From the NCBI GenBank assembly GCA_037833965.1, contig AP031355.1, forward strand, positions 9,883,501-9,947,500: 64,000 nt of DNA. Reading direction: 5' to 3'. The position numbers and the translations under genes were made by a program. Below are positions 32,795-45,323 of this stretch, piece after piece. A model generated the notes under the pieces. It did not search any database. It saw only the letters and a list, made by a program, of their open reading frames with translations, and had not been told where the DNA came from. Each line of letters starts with the position of its first letter. The stretch's first letter is position 1. The DNA comes from Marchantia polymorpha subsp. ruderalis. Its lineage: Eukaryota; Streptophyta; Marchantiopsida; Marchantiales; Marchantiaceae.

Positions 32795-33286
32795 CTTGGC
32801 CCGAAGGCCCTTCCGCCGAAAGCGAATCTTCCGGCGGATTTCCCGCCGAAGGTGCGGCTTCCGCCGGCACCCTGGTTGTAACTCGCTGGCTCGAAGGCCT
32901 TGGCGCCGAAGGCACAAATTCCGGCGCTCTTTCCGCCGGAGGGCCTTGCCCCAAAGGCCCTTGAGCCGAAGGCGGATCTTTCGCCTGCTCCTTCCCCTTC
33001 CTGGAGGTGAGTCCTGACCCCTTCCTGGGGTAACTCCTGACCCGAAGGCCGTCTCTCTTCCGCCGAAGGCGTAGCGTGGTCTACCGCCCCTTCGGTCGTC
33101 CGCGTAGTTCCATCCTTCTCCGGGGACGAACTTCCCTTCTCTGTGGCGATCGTCGCCGTTTCCGCGCTGCTGGTTGGTAACAAAAGCCAGCGCGCCTTGT
33201 GCTTCGCCCTGCTGCACACTTCGTGCAGTTGCCGCTTCCGTATGAGAGCAGTGGGTTCTTGATGTTGCTCTCTCTCCGGTTCGTCT
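32795..33286 (-). pseudogene. Middle part of the broken U3 ORF (outermost LTR)
   Basis: Collinear with the Pro/Arg-rich middle of the U3 protein on the minus strand (compare 36260-36900). It lies between the TGTTC duplication of the complete element and the insertion point of the solo LTR at 33287. Several frames are mixed, so reading frame integrity is lost. Confidence 0.7.
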
Positions 33287-33868
33287 TGTAATAACCCACC
33301 AAAGGCTAAAACTGCAGTATGGTGGTAAAAAGATCGAACCCACAGGGACAGAAGCAACACATAGAGTACAAAGTGTCACGTTTAACAGACTTTTGGAGAG
33401 TTTGAATTCTCAGGCGACTGTCACTCCCCGAAATACTGCAGAGCTCGACTCGGAGGCCACTCGGAGGATGCTCGACTCGGAGGTCACTCGGAGGATGCTC
33501 GACTCGGAGGATGCTCGGAGGATGCACAGTGCAGTGTAAGTCACTCAACACACACACACACACCTGAAACTGGAAAAGCACAACTCGGAGGTCGGTCAGG
33601 ACCTCCGCTTAGGATTTCAGGGGGAAAGTCTTTCAAAAGTTCACTCAGAGGCTCTGCAGGTAGTGACTCCCACTCCGGCTTTTACAGCCCTTCCGCCAGT
33701 TTCTACTAGCGTAAGGAACCCGGATTGGACTTCCCACTTCGGAACAAAGTCCCTCATACGCAGTGGACGTCACCCTTGACTCACACCAAGCGCAGAGAGT
33801 ACAGGCCCGTCTGAGAATTCAACTGAGACACAATCCAGTAACACACACACATAACCTGAATTGATAAC

Positions 33869-36800
33869 TGTAATAACCCACTAAAGGCTAAAACTGCAAT
33901 ATAGTGGTAGAAAGGTCGAACCCACAGGGACAGAGGAACACACAGGGTACAAAGTGTCACGTTTAACAGACTATTGAGGAGTTTGAATTCTCAGGCGACT
34001 GTCACTCCCAGAAATACTGCAAGTGTCCACTCGGAGCGCACTCGGAGGTCGCACAGTGCAGCGTAACACACACACTCACACACACACCTGAAACTACAGA
34101 AACACAACCCAGAGATCCGTTAGGACCTCTTCTTCAAGATTTCAGGGGGAAAGTCTCTCGCGAGCACACTCGGCGAAGCTGCGGGTAGTGACTTCCAACT
34201 CCGGCTTTTACAACACTTCCGCCAGCTTGCTGCTAGCGTAGGAAACCCGGTTTGGACTGCCTACTTCGGATCGAAGTCATTCATACGCGGTGAACAACAC
34301 TCTCAACTCACAAAACGCGCAGAGAACACAAGTCCGCACTGAAGGACTCACTGAGAAACATTCCAGTAACACAACAACAGTCTATTGAAGAGTTTGAATT
34401 CTCAGGCACTTGTCATTCCCAGAAATACTACAGGGGTTACCCTCAAGGCACCTGCTGCAGCGTAACCTGAATTTACAACCAAGGCTTACACGAAGTAGCA
34501 AAACTTCACTTTGGCATTCAGGGGAAAAATCCCAAGGGAGTACAATCAGAAAGAAACACTCGAAGGTGTAGGGGCGAAACTGTTCAAGTATCTAACTAGT
34601 CACTGGCTCTGAGCATCGGCAGTCACCCGCAGGTGCAGATCCGAACTACTCAAGTCTCTAACCAATGTACTAGCTCTGAACATTCGGCCGAAGGCCTTCA
34701 GCTACAAAATGCGGAACGCTAAGTTGTAACTCCTCATGCGTGGTGACAGAACTCAAGGACACAAACACGCAAAGGAAATGGGTTCCTAATCTCCACTTCC
34801 GAAATTGGGAAAGAACCCCAGGCAAAACGCCTGGAACTATTTTATACCTTCTAAGTCTTAACTAACACTACACTGCACTACGCTACACGACACTCCGCGG
34901 AACCTGTGCTACGTCTCCTGCGCGACGGACTGCCGCGCACTAACTCCCTACCCTGCTAGTCTTCTGCTCGACTGCGCAGTCCCATTCGCTGCAACGCCGC
35001 GGACACCTCCACTTCGAGGGCGGACATGGTATCCCGCGCCTTCGACAGAAAAGCATCGAGCTTCTTTGCTACCTTCCGCCGACTCCTGCTGTCGCCTGAC
35101 AACAACCCGGCTGCGCAAAGTTCAAACTCACGCAGTGTGAGTTTCTCCCGCGCCGCCACTTCCCAGTGGGCGTAGCCCTTGAGACAGTGGGCGACACGCC
35201 TCGCCGTCTCCACCTTTGTGCGATCTGCCTCCTTCCTGCGATCTTCTTCAATTACCACTAATTGCGATTCGGCCTCAGCACGTTGCGCTCTCAATTCGCC
35301 ACACTCTGACTGTAGCCTGCGGATTACCTCCTCATCCGCCTGCCGTGCGAGCTGACACTGTTCTAACAACCGCGTCTGTCGCACGAGCTCCTCTGACAAA
35401 ATCCGATTCTGGGCCTGCTCAGAAATTAGTGCTTCTGTGACCTTCACCTGCTCCTTGGTGAGCTCTTCCAGTTTCCCATCCCTCACCTTCTCGGAGTACT
35501 TGTAGAATTTCTGATTGAGTTTATACTGACCCCACAAGCATTCATGCTTCTCCTTCAATTCCCTCAACTCCTGGTCCACTCTAGCTAGTAGCTTGCTGGT
35601 GTGGACTTTAGTGCGAGTCCGCCTGCGCACTAACTCGATGTAAGATCCCGGCTGAAGTGGGTCGGCGTATTTATCGACTTTGCGATCCAAGTACCTCAGC
35701 AACGGAATCACCTGCTCAGAGAGCGCCGCCGCCGGCGCTCCAATAATTTCCTCCTCCTCCTCCTCGGTGTCCCCTGCTCCTGACATTTCTTCGGTGGAGC
35801 CTCCGTCGTCATCATCCGAGTGGAGAATTTCAATCGCCATTGATTGCGTTGGCGACTGACCCGAGTGGGGCTGCACGTCGTCGACGTGTGCTGCTTGCGA
35901 AGGCACGGCTGCAGCCTCGCTGCTCTTCGCCAAAATGTCTAAGGCGGTAGGCGAATGTGCCCGTGCTGCATCCCCGCCGCCCGCTTGTTGATCGTCTACC
36001 GTATCCTCTCTACCGCCGACGTCCGCCGCCGAAGGCGATCGAGCGGAGGGTGGCTGCGCGGGGTTTGATTGCGCATCGCGCACCAAAAATTCATCCCGCG
36101 GACAGTCACTCCGCTCCTCCGACAGTTGCTGCTCCCTTGATCGGCCCGCGGGGGCTGTGCTTGGTCTGTGCGCAGGCGCAAATGCCGGCGCCTTGTCCGC
36201 CGCAGGCGTAGCGCCGCGGACGTCCATCGCCAAAGGCGACATGGCCGGGGGCCGCTCGCCCGATGTCCCTTGGCCCTGAGGCCCTACCGCCGAAGGCGCA
36301 TCTACCGGCGGATTACCCGCCGATGGTGCGGCCTCCGCACACTCCCTGCTCGTATCTCCTCGGCTCGAAGGCCCTGGCGCCGAAGGCGCAAATCGCGGCG
36401 CGTTGTGCGCCGGAGGGTCTGGCCCCAAAGGCCGGTGTCTCGTAGGCGGCTCTTCCGCCGGCTCCTTCCCCTTCCTACGTTGGAACGGGGGTGATTCCTG
36501 CCTGTGCACAGGCGGCACGTGTGGAGGTGACCTGTGCACAGGCGGACTGCTTCTTCCCACGCGTAGGCGTAGATCTACGTCCGCTTGTGATCGTCTGTCC
36601 GCGGAGGCTCGCCTGTGCGCAAACGGAACACCTGTCCGCAACGCACGTGGTAACTCCGGAGGCCCTTGGCCCGTAGGCGGCCTCTCGCCCGTCGAGGCTG
36701 CAGCGTGGTCCGTTGCTCCTGCGGACGTCCGCGCTTCCTCATTCTTCTCTGGCGACGCACTTCCTTTCTCTGTCGCAATCGTCGCCGTGTCCGCACTGTT

Positions 36801-39166
36801 GGCTGGTAACACCAGTCTGCGTGCCTTCTGCTTCGGCCGGCTGTATGACTCGTACAACGGCCGCGGTCGAATGGGAGCAGAGGGTTCTTGATGCTGCTCC
36901 TCTTCGGACTCCTCTCTCCATCGCCGCTTCCGCGGCGCTCGTGCTGCAGGAGTGTTCCTCCCTTCGTCCCTCCGCCTTGACGGAGTAGAAGTCGGTGACT
37001 CTTGTGCATCAGTGTCGACCTCATTCTCCCGCACATACTTCCCGGGATGGTCGACGGACAACGGCGGAAAACGCTCAAGCTCCGCCGCTGTCAAACAATT
37101 CCGCTGTCGATAAAAATTGATGAGGAAAGGAGAGAGATGGTTTAGAGTTCCCCCCTTCTCCTCAAAAGCGTGCTGTCGCATCACCCTGTGCAGGATGCTC
37201 GCCAAGTGAATTGGAGTTCCCTCGATGACGCACTCCACAAAAGAGACCTGCCACAATGTGACGTAGCAGGCGCGGTGTGGCTGCAGTAATTGCATCAGCG
37301 CCGCGGACAAAGTCCGGCGGAATCGATCCTTGTAATCGCGGGTCTTGTACCCATTCTTGGTAGACCTCCCGGTCTTGAACAGCTCCACAAATTGCGCCTC
37401 TTCCTGCTTGGTCACCTTGATGCTCTCACTGTCGAAGAGGAGATGCCCTGGCATGCCGGCACATCTTCCCAATGCCTGCGCCCAATCTTGGACTGTCCAC
37501 CAATCAACATGCGGACGCAATCCGCGCGAGGGTGGTCCCTGTGGCTCTAGCCATTCGCGCACCATATCCGCACAGATGTAGTTCCATCCCCATAGCAAGA
37601 AATCGAGCTTTCTTGCTATCAAGCGCTCCTCGAAAGCGCGGAGCCCGTTCTGTGGTAGACGAAGCGGCAGCATCCGCAATCGGCCCGGTCTCGTCATTGC
37701 GTTCCTAGAGTTCGCTCGCCCGCTCATTCTACTTCCGCACCGCTCGAGCTCCTTTCTCTCTCGGCAAACTCTAATCGCCCTCAATTCCAAATCACGCGCA
37801 CTCACTTCTCCCTCAATCACCAAGAAATCCTCTGCGCGGCGATGACGAGAATGCTTAGCAACCAGCAGATGGACGCGCGCAGCTCGCACAAGAGAATGGA
37901 ATCGCGAATTCAAGAATGGGACGCTCTCCGCCGCCCGGTCGAAGGTCATGGTCGGCTCTTGCTCGTGGAGGACGTCTCAATTGATGGCCGCGCCGGCTCT
38001 ACGCTGAAACGGTCTCCGCTCTCACGCGCGGCTTCACGCTCCGCCGTCGCCGATTAAACTCTCACGCTCGAATTGGCGGATTTGAACTCGGCGAGCGTAC
38101 TACCCCGCGGACATGGGTGCGCAGCGCCAAAGGCGAGTTTTCCGCCTTGCGCGGTACACTCGTTCGTACCGCTCCTCAGCCAATCCCCTTCTGCCTCGAC
38201 GCGTGTGTCCGCATGTCGGACAAAAGTTCAACTCTTGCCTGTGCGCAGGCAGACTCCCCGGCGGATTCTCCGCCGGCGCGGAACTTCATCCTCCTGTGCA
38301 CAGGCGCTCGCCTGTGCGCAGGCGAATTCCGTCCGCGGCGACGCGCTGGCGCGGAAGGCGTTGACCGCGGTCAGGCGTCTCCGTCCAGACTGTCCGTTCC
38401 TTGTCTCTTCGTCGGCGCTTCCGCCGCCGCAACTCCGTCCGTCCAAGAGCGCATCCATCCGTCCCGTCCGTACGGATTTGATTATTCTGGCGGCTCCTTG
38501 CTCGTCCGCGGCGCTGCGCTCGCGCAGTAGACGCCGTACACTTTCTACCTCACAAGGCGCATTTCTAGGGCCCAAGGCGGATTTCCCGCCGACGCCGAAG
38601 CGCCTGTGCGTAGGCGGACTTCGCGCCTCCTCAAACCCTATTTCGCCTGTGCACAGGCGAACTTCCTTCGTCCGCGCATAGGACAAAACTTGATCTCCCT
38701 TCCGCGTAGGCGGAATTCCCGCCGGTGGCGAACTCCTTCCGCCGAAGGCTAACGTCTACGTATCTTCCGATAGTGATAACTCCCTAAGTCCTCATCCGTT
38801 CCAAGCGTTCTTGAGCTCGTTGGAATCAGTGCGTCGAGCTCTTTCCAACAAGACCCTAACTAGGTCAAGGCGCCCGGGGGTTGACCTAAATATGAAGGAT
38901 TTCCCTACCGCCGCGGACGCAGCTTCCGAAGGCGGGTTTTGCGCCTTGCGCCGTAGAGATCCTAACTGCAGAGCTCGCAGGGAGGGTGGTGCCCGTCCTT
39001 ACTGCTGCACCCAACTCCTAGATTCTACGAGATCCCTCGAAAATCCCCGCGATCTTCCGAATTCACTCTGTTTTGATGCACCGAAGGCTATTTACATTGC
39101 TGCCAGGGTACAGTTTTTCCAAAAATGTTTTAATTTCCTCAAAATTACCAAAAGTGGGGTACCACA
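33869..39166 (-). repeat. Minus-strand long-class solo LTR with an intact ORF
   Basis: 5298 bp from TGTAATAACCCAC (33869) to GTGGGGTACCACA (39166), flanked by the perfect duplication ATAAC (33864-33868, 39167-39171). No internal region is present, so it is a solo LTR formed by LTR-LTR recombination. TATA box (minus) at 34839-34846. It holds the only undamaged U3 ORF in the window. Confidence 0.95.
34956..37949 (-). CDS. Intact U3-encoded protein, 997 aa, in a solo LTR
   Basis: One open frame from ATG 37949 to a stop 110 bp before the TATA box. Predicted folded domain about 90-310 (RLPQNGLRAFEERL, LLWGWNYICADMVREWL, TRDYKDRFRRTLSAALMQLL, HLSPFLINFYRQRNCLT), then a disordered Pro/Arg/Ala-rich middle to about 690, an acidic block with DDDDGG and EEEEEE, then a long coiled coil about 745-985 with an EQVIPLLRYLDRK start. 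No signal peptide, membrane segment or known catalytic motif is visible. Relatives: 17446-20049, 28643-31780, 39606-42179. Expression would need a promoter upstream of the LTR TATA box or read-in from outside. Function unknown; candidates are an RNA-binding accessory or a transcriptional activator. Confidence 0.8.
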   Translation of the reverse strand: MTFDRAAESVPFLNSRFHSLVRAARVHLLVAKHSRHRRAEDFLVIEGEVSARDLELRAIRVCRERKELERCGSRMSGRANSRNAMTRPGRLRMLPLRLPQNGLRAFEERLIARKLDFLLWGWNYICADMVREWLEPQGPPSRGLRPHVDWWTVQDWAQALGRCAGMPGHLLFDSESIKVTKQEEAQFVELFKTGRSTKNGYKTRDYKDRFRRTLSAALMQLLQPHRACYVTLWQVSFVECVIEGTPIHLASILHRVMRQHAFEEKGGTLNHLSPFLINFYRQRNCLTAAELERFPPLSVDHPGKYVRENEVDTDAQESPTSTPSRRRDEGRNTPAARAPRKRRWREESEEEQHQEPSAPIRPRPLYESYSRPKQKARRLVLPANSADTATIATEKGSASPEKNEEARTSAGATDHAAASTGERPPTGQGPPELPRALRTGVPFAHRRASADRRSQADVDLRLRVGRSSPPVHRSPPHVPPVHRQESPPFQRRKGKEPAEEPPTRHRPLGPDPPAHNAPRFAPSAPGPSSRGDTSRECAEAAPSAGNPPVDAPSAVGPQGQGTSGERPPAMSPLAMDVRGATPAADKAPAFAPAHRPSTAPAGRSREQQLSEERSDCPRDEFLVRDAQSNPAQPPSARSPSAADVGGREDTVDDQQAGGGDAARAHSPTALDILAKSSEAAAVPSQAAHVDDVQPHSGQSPTQSMAIEILHSDDDDGGSTEEMSGAGDTEEEEEEIIGAPAAALSEQVIPLLRYLDRKVDKYADPLQPGSYIELVRRRTRTKVHTSKLLARVDQELRELKEKHECLWGQYKLNQKFYKYSEKVRDGKLEELTKEQVKVTEALISEQAQNRILSEELVRQTRLLEQCQLARQADEEVIRRLQSECGELRAQRAEAESQLVVIEEDRRKEADRTKVETARRVAHCLKGYAHWEVAAREKLTLREFELCAAGLLSGDSRSRRKVAKKLDAFLSKARDTMSALEVEVSAALQRMGLRSRAED

Positions 39167-39605
39167 ATAACCAAGGTTTACACGAAATAACAAAACTTCA
39201 CTTTGGCATTCAGGGGAAACTTCCCGTAGGAGTACAATCAGGATATGTCACTCGAAGGTGTAAGGGGGAACTGTTCAAGTATCTAACTCGCAACCTGCTC
39301 TGAGCATCAGAAATCACCCGCAGGTGTAGATCCGCACTACTCAAGTCTCTAACCGGTGTACTAGCTCTGAACATTTAGCCGAAGGCCTTCAGCTACCACA
39401 TGCGGTAACTTCACTATGCTGCAGCTCCTCTACGTGGTGCCAGGACCAAATGCACAAACACGCCGAGAAAGTGAGTTCCTGATCTGCATTTCCGAAACTG
39501 GAAGAATCCCAAGGCAAAACGCCTTGAACTACTTTATACCATCTAAGGTCCTAACTAACACTACGTCGCACCACCTGCTACTCTAAACTCCTGCACGATA
39601 CCAAG

Positions 39606-42179
39606 CTACACTACTGCACTCTGCAGATCCGGTACTGCGCCGAACTGCGCCGAACTGCCTCGCACTATCTCCCTACCCTGCCAATCTTCCGACCGGCTGC
39701 GCAACCCCAGCCGCCGAAGGACTGCAATCACTTCCGACTCCAAGTGCGCCATAGTGTCGCGCGCACCCGACAAGAAGGCCTCTAATTTCTTCGCTACTCG
39801 CCGCCGACTCCGATTGTCACCCTCCGTCAACGCCGCCGCGCGAAGCTCAAACTCCCTGAGCGTGATCTTCTCTTGTGCCGCCACTTCCCAGTGGGCATAT
39901 CCTTTTAGACAGTGAGTCACCCGCGTCACCAACTCCTCTCGCGTCCGGCTACCGCCTTCCACCTATGCTAGCTGCATCTCCGCATCTGCGCGCTGCGCCC
40001 TCAATTCCGCGCACTCGGATTGTAAGTTGCGCAACAACTCCTCATCCTCCTTGCGCGTGTTTTGGCTTTCCTCTAATGCGCGCGTCTGGCGCGCAAGCTC
40101 CTTTGTTAGAATGCGGTTTTGTCTCCGCTCTTCCTGCAATTCCGACTCGATCTTTGCCCGCATTAGCTCGGCATCCGCCTTGGCTTTTGTCGCCACATCC
40201 TCCCGCTGTTGTTGCAGGGTTTGGTGTAGCCTCTTCGTGATCGCCAGGTGCTGTCGGAGGGCAGTATTCCTATCCTGCAATGTTTGGCACCTAGTGGCCC
40301 ATGTGGCCACCTTGCTCCTCGTCCTGCTCTTGACAATCTCCACATAAGACTGCGATTTTCTGGAACTCGAGTACTTTGCTATCTTGCGATCCAAATATCG
40401 CAGGAGTGGCACTATCTGCTCCCACAGTACCCCTGTTGGCGTCTTCCGCACAGAGTCCGCTTCCTGCTCTTCCGAACTCGTCTCATCCTCTGTTTCGAGG
40501 ATTTCAGTCGCCACAGAATCTCTTGGCGACTCCCTGGAACTGTGGCGCGCAGCAGCTTCCGCCGCGACTGCCGCTCCACTCCCTGCTAAAATATCCAAGG
40601 CAGTGGGGGATCCCACTGCCTGAGCCTCTGTTTCGGCTCGATCTTTGGTTCTCGAAGGGGTCGGCGCCGCAGTTACTTTGGTCACCCTTGCACCGCCCGC
40701 TTCTACAGCCTGCTCTTCCGGCGCGATCTGCGCGGAAGGTGTCTTCGCCGGAGGTGTGTCCGCCGAAGGCGCCCGCACAATGGTCGCCGGCCTGGTCCGA
40801 TTCGCAGTCGGCGAATCTGGCCGACTCTCAGTTGACCGACTCGCAGTCGCCCGACTAGCAGTTGTCTGACTGGCAGTCGGATCCACCCTGCGCGTCTTTA
40901 CTCCACTTGGCCTGCTTGCTGGAGGCGTTTTCTCAGAAGCGCCTTCTGCCGAAGACGACCCTCTGAGAGTTGTTGGCTCTTCAGCCAAACTCCCTTCTGC
41001 TTCCGGCCTACTGTCCGGTTCAACGCGCTGCTAAGTTGGCCGTCCTTCACTCGCCCGACTCGCAATCGGCCGACTGTCAGTTCGCCTGTCTTCTTCTGAA
41101 GGCATCCGCGCCTTGTGCGCAGAGGGGTTCAGCGACTTCCCCAGAATCTGTGCGATTATCTCCTCCTGCGTGGGCAGGATACTCTGCTTGACTGGAGTGC
41201 GCCCGGTCTCCTCACTACTAGTTGGCAACACCATTTTGCGTGTCCTCTGTTTCGGCCGGCTGTGAAGCTTGTGGATTGGCCGACTCCGAGTCGGCGCAGC
41301 GGGAGCTTCCGGCTGCCTGTCCTCAGGTCTCTCATCCCATTTCCGCTTCTGCGGTGCGCGCTCACTTCGACGCTCTTCGGTTGCTCTTGCCGGAGCCGGA
41401 GCTGGAGCTGGACTGGCAGGTGCTTCGTCCGGATCTGTGTCCACTTTAGCCTCCCGCAAGTATCTACCCGGATTACTCCGGGTCAGCAGCGGAAACCGTG
41501 TCCGCTCTGAAGTTGTCAAACATCCCATCGCTCGATAAAACACGATCACGTAAGGCGAAAGATGATTGAGGGTCCCTCCTCTCTCTTCTTGCGCATGTTG
41601 GCGCGTCACCTTCCACATGAGCCGTGCCCAATGAACCGGAGCTCCTAACAACACTAGCTCCACAAATCCCACTTGCCAACCATGCATGTAGGCGGTCTTG
41701 GTCGGCTGCAATATCTGAAGCAATGCAGTAGCGACATTTCTCCGCAATCGATCTTTGTAATCCCGCGTCCGGAAACCGTTCTTGGGATGCTTGGCAACTT
41801 TGAAAAGATCATTGTAGGAGACTTCTTCCTCCTTCGACACCTTCACGCTCTCGGCCTCGAAGAGGAGATATCCTTCCTCACCTGCACACCTTCCTAACAC
41901 CTGTGCCCAGTGACTAATGTCCCACCTCTCGGGGTGTGGGCGGAATCCGCGCGAGGGCTGGTGTTTCTCCTGCAAATACTCGCGCACCATCTCCGGACAC
42001 GTCCAATTCCATCCCCACAGGAGGAAATCAAGCTTCAACCTTGTCAACACATCTTGGAATGCTCGCAGACCGATTTGCGGCACTCTGAGTGGAGACACTC
42101 GCAGCTGGGGGACCTTCGACATCTTTCTTGCTTTCCCTGCACACACACAGACGTTCTCCCTTTCCGCTCGATCACTCAC
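39606..42179 (-). pseudogene. Diverged U3 ORF, same frame with two stops
   Basis: Three consecutive minus frames (42179-41031, 40988-39963, 39962-39606) are all in one reading frame, separated only by two TAG codons, giving about 857 codons. The N-terminal domain matches the intact protein well (SPLRVPQIGLRAFQD, LKLDFLLWGWNWTCPEMVREYL, NGFRTRDYKDRLRRN, GGTLNHLSPYVIVFY), the middle is unrelated in sequence, and the coiled coil is again similar. Length differences are multiples of three, as expected if the protein was under selection before it died. Confidence 0.8.
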
Positions 42180-43504
42180 AATCGCCGCTGCGCGTCGGCC
42201 GCTCAGACACTGACTGAAATCGCTCTCTCTTCTCTTGCGCGCTCAATTTTGCTGCTCGCAAACTCTCTGCAAGGTCCGTCAAGATCCTCGCGCAACTCGT
42301 CTCCGCACTCTCTCTTCTCACTGCAGGTCTCTCCGCCCTTGCGCTTAATCTCTTAAGCTGGAAAACTCACAATCAAGAATGAGAGAATGAGAGTGGAGAG
42401 CAAACTTTTCTTCTCCGAATTCAAGATCGCCCAACGCTCTCACTGGGTACAATCAAACTTGATTACGCAGCCGGCTATACGGCCTAACGGTTATTTCTCG
42501 CATGCTCGAATTCACGACTCCGCACTGCGCGCATTCGCATGCGTGAACGTTGAATTCTCCCGCCGCCATCGTCTTCTGGACTAGAGTTCGCCGCAATGGA
42601 GCGTATGCTTCGACTATGTTGTCTTTTCCCAACCTGTCCATCGCCGGAGGCGTATCGCCGCTGGCGTATTCCTTCTCCGTCGGCGCCTCACTGGAGGCGC
42701 ACATCAAGTCGGCGCAAATTACGCCGGCGCGTATTCGTACCACTTGTTTTGTCCGTTCTGCCCCGCATATCGCCGGCGGCGCATATCTCGCCGGCGCGAA
42801 TTATGCCAGCGCACCCGCCTGTCCGCGCCACGTCGGAGGCGTACATCAGGCCGGCGCTTCTCTTCCGCTGCGCAGCTGCCAAAGGCGCTTCCGTCTCTGA
42901 GTTGATCTCCTCTTATGAGCGCGTGGTTCCGCCGAAGGCGCATCGCCGAAGCCGTACGGGATTCCTTTCCGACAGTGAACCCTAGCGCGAACAGCGCATG
43001 TCCGGATGCGAGTTTTCCGACGCCTATAACTTCTTCGTCCCTAATCCATCTCCAGCGCTCTTGGGCTCGTTAGGACGAACGTCCCAAGTTCTTTCCAATG
43101 AAACCTCAACCAACTAGAACTATCGTGAATCTTGATCGAAATGAAGGTTTCCCTCCCGCGCCAACGGCGCATCGCCGAAGGCGCACTCATGGTCGGAAGC
43201 CTTCAGAGGTCCTTGCCGGCTTCTGACGTCTTCAGCGACATCTCCTCCGGAGGTGTCTGTGCCGGAAGCGTACCTTCCCTAAGCGCTGGAAGCGCGTGGG
43301 TAGGGACATCTCAGCAAAGAAGATATTGCCGAAGGCGTTTGGCGCTGGTACGTCCAACTCCGCGATTCTTCGTGATCTCGTGACGATCTCCTCAATCCAC
43401 TCTATTTAACGTACCATTTTCTAACTACAGACACTGCTTCGGTACTTCTTTTCTAAAATTGTTTAAATTCTGCAAAAAAACAAAAAGTGTGTTACCACAC
43501 CTCT

Positions 43505-44545
43505 CTCCATCTTCGCTTCCACGGCACTCTCGCTGCGGGTGTGTCTCTTCCCCCATCCTGTTGAGTCGGTGGAGTGGAAGTTGGCGAATCCTCCGCGTCG
43601 GTGTCTACCTCGTTATCCCGCACATACCTCCCGGGATGATCGACTGACAATGGCGGAAATCGAGCACGCTCCGCCGCGGTTAAACAATTCCTCTCCTGAT
43701 AAAAATTTATCAAGAAGGGGGAGAGGTGATTGAGAGTTCCTTCCCGCTCCTCAAACGCATGCTGTCGCATCACCCTATGTAGGATACGCGCCCAGTGAAC
43801 TGGAGCTCCGGCCAAGATGAGCTCCACGAAGGACACCTGCCACAACGTGATGTACGTAGTGCGATGCGGCTGCAACAATTGCAGCAGCGCCATCGCTAGG
43901 GTCATGCGGAAACGATCTTTGTAGTCGCGGGTCCTGTATCCGTTCTTGGAAGACCTCTCCCGCTTGAATAATTCCACGAAGGAGGCTTCGTCCTACTTCG
44001 TTACCTTCGCTCTCACTCTCGAATAGGAGGTACCCGTCGTCACCTGCACACCTCCTCAATGCCTGTCCCCAATCGCGGACAGTCCATCTATCTACGTGCG
44101 GATGCAATCCGCGCGTAGGTGGTCGCTACTCGTCCAGCCATTCGCGCACCATGTCTATGCACACGTAATTCCATCCCCACAGCAAGAACTCGAGTTTCCT
44201 TGCAATCAGCCGTTCCTCAAAGGCACGCAACCCATTCTGCGGGAGCTTGAGTGGCACAATCCGCAGCCTCATCGATTTCTACATTGCGTTCTTGAAATTG
44301 GTTCGCGCAACTCTCTGTCTGCTCTGCCCGAGCCTCTTGCTCGCGCTTCTGCCTCCTCTGCAAACTCTAATTTCTCTCAATTCTAACTGTCGCGCACTCA
44401 ATTTTCTTTCAGCCACCGAGTAACTCTCCGCGCGGTGATGTCTAGAACGTCTCTCAGCTAGCAGGTGGAGGCGCGCAGCTCGCACCAAAAATTGAAATCG
44501 CAAATTCAAGAATGGGGCGTCCTCTGTCTCCTCGTAGGAGGTCAT
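43505..44545 (-). pseudogene. N-terminal part of the broken U3 ORF (outermost LTR)
   Basis: Frames 44545-44279, 44107-43775 and 43977-43492 together cover the N-terminal domain of the U3 protein (DAPFLNLRFQFLVRAARLHLL, then the GYRTRDYKDRFRMTLAMALLQLL and GTLNHLSPFLINFYQERNCLT blocks) but in different frames, so small indels have broken it. The insertion at 33287-43499 separates it from its middle part. Confidence 0.8.
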
Positions 44546-45323
44546 GGTCGGCTCTCGGTCGTGAAGGTCGAATCACTTGATGGCCGCGCCGGCTCCACGG
44601 TATAACGGCCTTCTCTCTCACGCGCGGTTTCACGCTCCGCCGACGCCGACTTCACTCACACGCTCGAATTGGTAATTTGAACTCCGCCAGCGTATCACGC
44701 CGCGGCCATGGGCGCGCAGCGCCGAAGGCGGATTTGTCGCCGGCGCGCTACACTCCTTCGTACTTCAATTTGGCTAGTCCCGCTCCGCCGAAGGACAAAA
44801 GTCCGCGCATAGGACAAAAGTCGAACTCCCTTCTGCGTAGGCGGAATCCTTAGCGGAGTTTCCGCCGGTGCAGAACTTCATCTGCCTGTGCGTAGGCGCT
44901 CGCCTACGCGTAGGCAAATTCCGTCCGCACATAGGACGTTCGTCCGCGCAGGTCCCTTGCCGCAGGCGCAGCGCCGAAAGCGGCTGTGCCGAAGGCGTTG
45001 ACCGCGGTTTACGGACTCCGTCCAGTCTGTCCATTTCTCTCGCCTCTCCGTCGGCGCTCTTGTCTCCGTAATCCCGACCGGCCGAAGGCGCACTCGTCCG
45101 TTCCGTCCGTACAGTCCGTACGGTCCGTACGGATTTTACTACTCCGTTGGATCCTCGCCCATCCGTGATGCGCTAACCCGAAGGCGCCGTACAAGTTCCA
45201 ACCCCGAAGGCGGATTTCTAGGGCCGAAGGCGGACTTCCCGCCGACGCCGAAGCGCCTATGCATAGGCGATTCCCGTTCGCCTATGCCTAGGTGCAAATC
45301 CTCCTCGCCTATGCGTAGGCGGC

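Larger units (their letters stand above)
33287..43499 (-). repeat. Older, diverged minus-strand long-class solo LTR
   Basis: Begins TGTAATAACCCACCAAAGGC at 33287 and ends GTGTGTTACCACA at 43499, with flanks CGTCT (33282-33286) and CCTCT (43500-43504), a target duplication with one mismatch. It is split by the younger solo LTR at 33869-39166 (TSD ATAAC). Without the insert it is about 4.9 kb. It differs clearly from the others, including private GGAGGATGCTCGACTC repeats near 33430-33520. It carries a diverged U3 ORF (39606-42179). Confidence 0.88.
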
